NCBI RefSeq assembly: GCF_964355755.1
Contig: NC_092676.1
Location: 10,274,288 to 10,338,287 of the forward strand
Reading direction: 5' to 3'
Length of the DNA stretch: 64,000 bases
Source: Antedon mediterranea
Taxonomy: Eukaryota > Echinodermata > Crinoidea > Comatulida > Antedonidae
The position numbers and the translations under genes are program-made. Below are positions 60,414 to 64,000 of the stretch, in pieces; positions within the stretch are counted from its first letter, which is position 1; each line of letters begins with the position of its first letter. The notes under the pieces are model-generated. The model did no database searches. It was not told where the DNA came from and saw only the letters and a program-made list of their open reading frames with translations.

Positions 60414-62347
60414 CTAGAAGAAATGTGTTAATATAAAATATTTTTCAGATGCTGTATTCATTGGAAATCGAGGGTACCTTATTATAGCATTGTCAGTCAG
60501 TGGTTTTTTTTTAATGAATCCTAATTGTTTTTTTCTTTGCACGTTTCCTTTCATTTCTGATGTACTTAACATTCTATAATTAGAACAAAATGTTGCAAGA
60601 CACATTGTGTTAAATTAAAAACTGTCTGATCGAGCTTTATATTTGTCGAGCTTATTTGGCAACCATGCACTTTTATGATCATCCAATTTGTTTTTAATTA
60701 CACTTAGTGGTAAACTCATTCTAACAGGATTAGGTCCTACTGGGATAAATTCAACTTTCCTTGAACATTGTTTCAATTTCAAGCCACAAACATGATAAAC
60801 ACTTTCTTGCGCAGATACTTCTCGATTGTTCATACACACATGACCAAGTTTTGACATATATCCTATAACATACGTAACACATGCATACACTGGTAATATA
60901 CTGAATATCCATATTAGCATTCCATGCTCTCAATAAAGAAGGATTGTATTGATTTACTCTTTAGAACAATCTTTTCTTCAGTAGTTATACAATTATTTGC
61001 TTCCTCATATGCACTCTGGATAATATTTAAACTTTTAAAAAGTTCTTTTGCACTCTCAAACATTCCTTCATTAGTTAAAGAATCTTTTACTGAGGATAAT
61101 ACGTGTTGCGCTTGTTTTTTTGCATAACCATCATCATTATCATCATTGTTTTTATCCACAATTGTAGGTCTCATAACAAATGTTTTTTCAGAAGGCTGTC
61201 TAGGGAAGTTGAATCTGCAATTCGTTCCCTTCTTTTTACACGATTTTGAATGTCTTTTACTATGAATCTGCACACTGGTGACAATTTCATTCATTTCACG
61301 ATCTACAATTTGACTTGGCACAGAACAAGAAATATATTTATCAATAAATTCAATCACTTTTTTATCTTCATCTTCATTAAAAACAGCATTTTCGACCCAT
61401 ACCAACATATGAACATGTGGACTTCCTCTCATTTGAAATTCAATTCTGTAAAAATAATCTGTAAATTTACCAATGGGTTTTGCTTCCGACAAAATAACAT
61501 TTTTTTAAAAGTATGAAAACGGTTGTCGAACATTCTGGCAACAGTCACTGGATTTGATTTCAGTAAATTACATTTGTCTGCCCATTCTAAATCATCAATA
61601 TTTCTATTATCTTTCTGTTTGACTTAACAATGTCGTCATTATTTTGTTCCAGCGAAAATCAGCACTTGAGAATGAAAGAAAAAATGTTGGCTTTCCAATC
61701 TGTCTTACCATTGCTAATACATCTTTTTGTGTTGCTTGCCAATAAGGTGGAGTTCCACGTATTTGTTTTAGAAATTTATAACCTTTATCAGATTTTAATA
61801 TCTCCTAAATTTTGTTTATATTTTTAAAATCAGATACAGTTACTTTACTAAATCAATCTTTTTACTTGACCCTTTTCGCAACGCTATGGAAATACTCGAT
61901 AAAATTTGTTAAAGTTCATATATAGATTGAGCATAAAATATGAATTCTGTATTTTTTGCAAACCTGTTATCTACAGTACATGCATTAATCTATTGTGTAA
62001 ATATCGTCCAAGTGTTATTTTAACAACTCTTGTATCATGGAATGTTGGTTGCCCTGTTGGAAATAGCACTGGAAATGATTTTGCTTCGTTGTTTTCATTA
62101 CATAATAATGCAATAGGGCTATTATTTTCACATGCACAACAAATAATATCACGAAAATATTCATCAACCAAATTTTGTCGCCTGTCAGCAGGTTGTAAAC
62201 TTGTGTCAAACGCAATGCTACACAATCGATATGCCGCTTCTTCTTCTCTTGTTTATTATTTTTTATACATGTTTGTTGATCATCTTCATTAGCTTTTGCA
62301 ATTTGAATGTTTTCTTTAGATACATAATTGTGCCACTTTTTGATCAA
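60414..62347 (-). pseudogene. Helitron Rep/Helitron-like N-terminal protein, frameshifted
   Basis: Ordered segments: about 62,270-61,971 (FPVLFPTGQPTF, KITLGRYLHNRL), 61,960-61,500 ([50 protein letters not shown]), 61,492-60,914 (PIGKFTDYFYRIEFQMRG then SPHVHMLVW), 60,920-60,615 ([42 protein letters not shown]) and 60,605-60,414 (MCLATFCSNYRML, IIRYPRFP). The PHVH site is the HUH metal-binding motif of the rolling-circle nuclease. Later Rep Tyr residues were not confirmed. The frame changes at least four times. The Pif1-like helicase that should follow is missing. Confidence 0.92.
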
Positions 62348-62443
62348 TAGCTACATCAAAATACCATTTGTTATGATCTTGTAAATATTCAAGAGCTTGA
62401 ATAACATTAGCTGTGTTAACAAATTTATATTACAATAACCCTT

Positions 62444-62520
62444 GCCTGGGGCGGATCCAGAGAGGGGGTCCACGGGGTCCGGACCCCCCCTAAATTTTAA
62501 GGGTGCCCTTTTTTTAGAGG
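62444..62520 (+). repeat. hAT-type terminus relic
   Basis: TGGGGCGGATCCAGAGAGGG followed by GGTCCACGGGGTCCGGACCC. (C/T)AGGGGCGGATCCAG-like tips with a G-rich palindrome are frequent at hAT ends. No partner terminus is visible before the window ends. Confidence 0.45.
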
Positions 62521-63339
62521 TTCAATATTTTATTCGTGTGACATATTTGTGTGTATATTAGTATGCACAGAGTAAGCTACACTAACCCCAAAAATAAAAA
62601 CAGAAATTTATCACAATGAGCGCGATGTTAAGTTACGGCGGCCGATCAAAGAGCATTGTGAGAGAGGTGGTGATGCGTGATGATCTCTAGTTAAACTTCT
62701 AAAAATAGATCGTTTCGCATACTACAGAGGGCGCATGTAAACTTTTTACGATTCAACTCCGCGTACGTTACCATGCGCGTTCTGTCATTGACGCGATTAT
62801 TTGTCCATTGGTAAACACATTTTTATGTATTATTATTCTGAAAATAATTGAACTGTAAACATAATTCTTTTGAGTATTTGTTTATTTACATATCATTCCA
62901 TCAGATCAACTATTTTTTATTTACATTACATCCAACCAAACATGTAAAAAATGTAGTTAAAATATCGTACTATCTACCGCGTACGACCATACGCGGTAGA
63001 TTGTTTACTCAAAAATCATCGAACGGTCCTTACACTATACTATTCAACCTTGTTTTTATAGTGGAGCCTCTCATGACCTGAGATTTGTTTGTCTTCCTAC
63101 GCCAAGATAATATAGTTCTACAAGCCATGTGCTTTTTTCTCTGAGAAATATTTATTATAAGTGCCAAAAAAATGTTTTTTTCTCGATATGAAGCCTTTAT
63201 TATTCAAATCTTTTAAAGAAAAATCACACATACCATAAAGAAGGTTCATTTATTTCATTTTTGAAACAATATTTGTGAAAATTACGTGAGGCTCAACTAC
63301 AAAACCACCATTTTGTGATATGATGTCATCGTAAGCCAA
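62521..63339. other. No recognised gene
   Basis: AT-rich. A perfect palindrome CTACCGCGTA/CGACCA/TACGCGGTAG lies at about 62,974-62,999. Confidence 0.4.
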
Positions 63340-63830
63340 TCATAGCTGAGCTTTCCCGCGATCGGCAGAGCTCACGGTTGAATGATTTTGGATTCTGGCT
63401 ATTTGATTGGTGGACGCGAATCACCCACAGCGGAATGTTTTCTCTCGCGCGCGTGTACCAAGAAGTCACGTGATCTCTCTTTACTGAACACAAATTTAGA
63501 GCAATGAATTTGTACGAATTCCGTTAAATAAACAACTCTATATATTTTATAAACATTTAATAATATTTTATTGATATTTCCAATGTTGATATATAAAAGA
63601 AATTACTATAAAACGTAATTATATGTAATTATTTTAGCGAAAAATGGCGCAATTTGTTTACAACGTTCGTGGCTGCTAAAAACGATCATTTTCGGCAATG
63701 TTTTAGACCCTATATTTCGAAAACTACAAGTCAGATTTTCGTAATTCTTTCTTTATTGGAATATTGAAACAAAATACCAACAGATAATGTTTAAATTGGT
63801 TGAAAAATAACAACTTTTAATTTTGCATCG
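63340..63830 (+). repeat. Diverged relative of the 28-808 repeat family
   Basis: TTTGATTGGTGGACGCGAATC, GCTAAAAACGATCATTTTCGG, CTATATTTCGAAAACTACAA and GTCAGATTTTCGTAATTCTT match the copies at 19.5 kb and 28-808. The window then ends in a G run with no further feature. Confidence 0.5.
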
Positions 63831-64000
63831 TTATCCCTGCTAATAAAGTGTCATTTCCGGCGAACTAGAAAGGTGCCATTTATCATGGATTTTGCGTGCG
63901 AGAGTGCCATTTCCGGCCATCTAAGTGTGTCCTGTAACAAAATTCGCTTCGCCACAACCCCCACCATGGGGGGGGGGGGCTGTGGCTCAAATACTCAATA

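Overview
The window is AT-rich metazoan nuclear DNA. Spliceosomal introns (GT..AG), CR1/L2-like LINEs and many families of cut-and-paste transposons are visible. There are no operons or ribosome-binding sites, and I see no tRNA or rRNA. The very frequent AGGCCTAGGCCTA-type words and the repeat repertoire suggest a marine invertebrate, possibly an echinoderm. That placement is inference and weak.

I recognise no ordinary host gene. Nearly every coding trace is transposase, reverse transcriptase or Rep. The window reads as a layered transposon graveyard, and insertion order can be worked out from target-site duplications (TSDs). At 1.7-7.7 kb a + strand LINE is split by a 4.47-kb DNA element (TSD TAC; removing it restores the LINE reading frame), which itself holds a 1.66-kb element with a 6-bp TSD. 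At 8.2-11.3 kb a multi-exon MULE transposase gene (- strand) carries a Harbinger-like element (TSD TAA) in an intron. At 13.9-21.7 kb lies the best-preserved gene: a two-exon piggyBac-derived transposase (PGBD-like, 591 aa, no internal stops, catalytic Asp residues kept). Its 5.9-kb intron contains a 1.3-kb minisatellite and several miniature elements. At 24.9-27.1 kb is a G-rich hAT-like element.

At 28.3-38.3 kb there are three TA-flanked elements with related CCGTA..GTATAAG termini, and a nest five levels deep: a foldback element contains a pogo/Tigger-like element, which contains a LINE fragment, which contains a Harbinger-like element with a Myb/SANT-like ORF, which contains an inner foldback. 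A 26-bp minisatellite at 37-38.3 kb is split by one of the TA-flanked elements. At 38.9-43.6 kb are a LINE ORF1 relic, a hairpin-bearing repeat, a pogo/Tigger transposase relic interrupted by a TTAA-flanked element, and an element with long inverted ends and a perfect 8-bp TSD.

At 44.7-49.6 kb (- strand) are relics of a DFAENY/SDGAASQ/HGKG-type protein, a reverse transcriptase and a P-element-like transposase. At 52.8-58.8 kb (- strand) is a spliced gene joining an OTU-like domain to an RNase-H-like transposase core. At 60.4-62.3 kb (- strand) is a Helitron Rep relic without a recognisable helicase. Most relics carry single-base frameshifts, often at homopolymers, so decay and assembly error cannot be fully separated.
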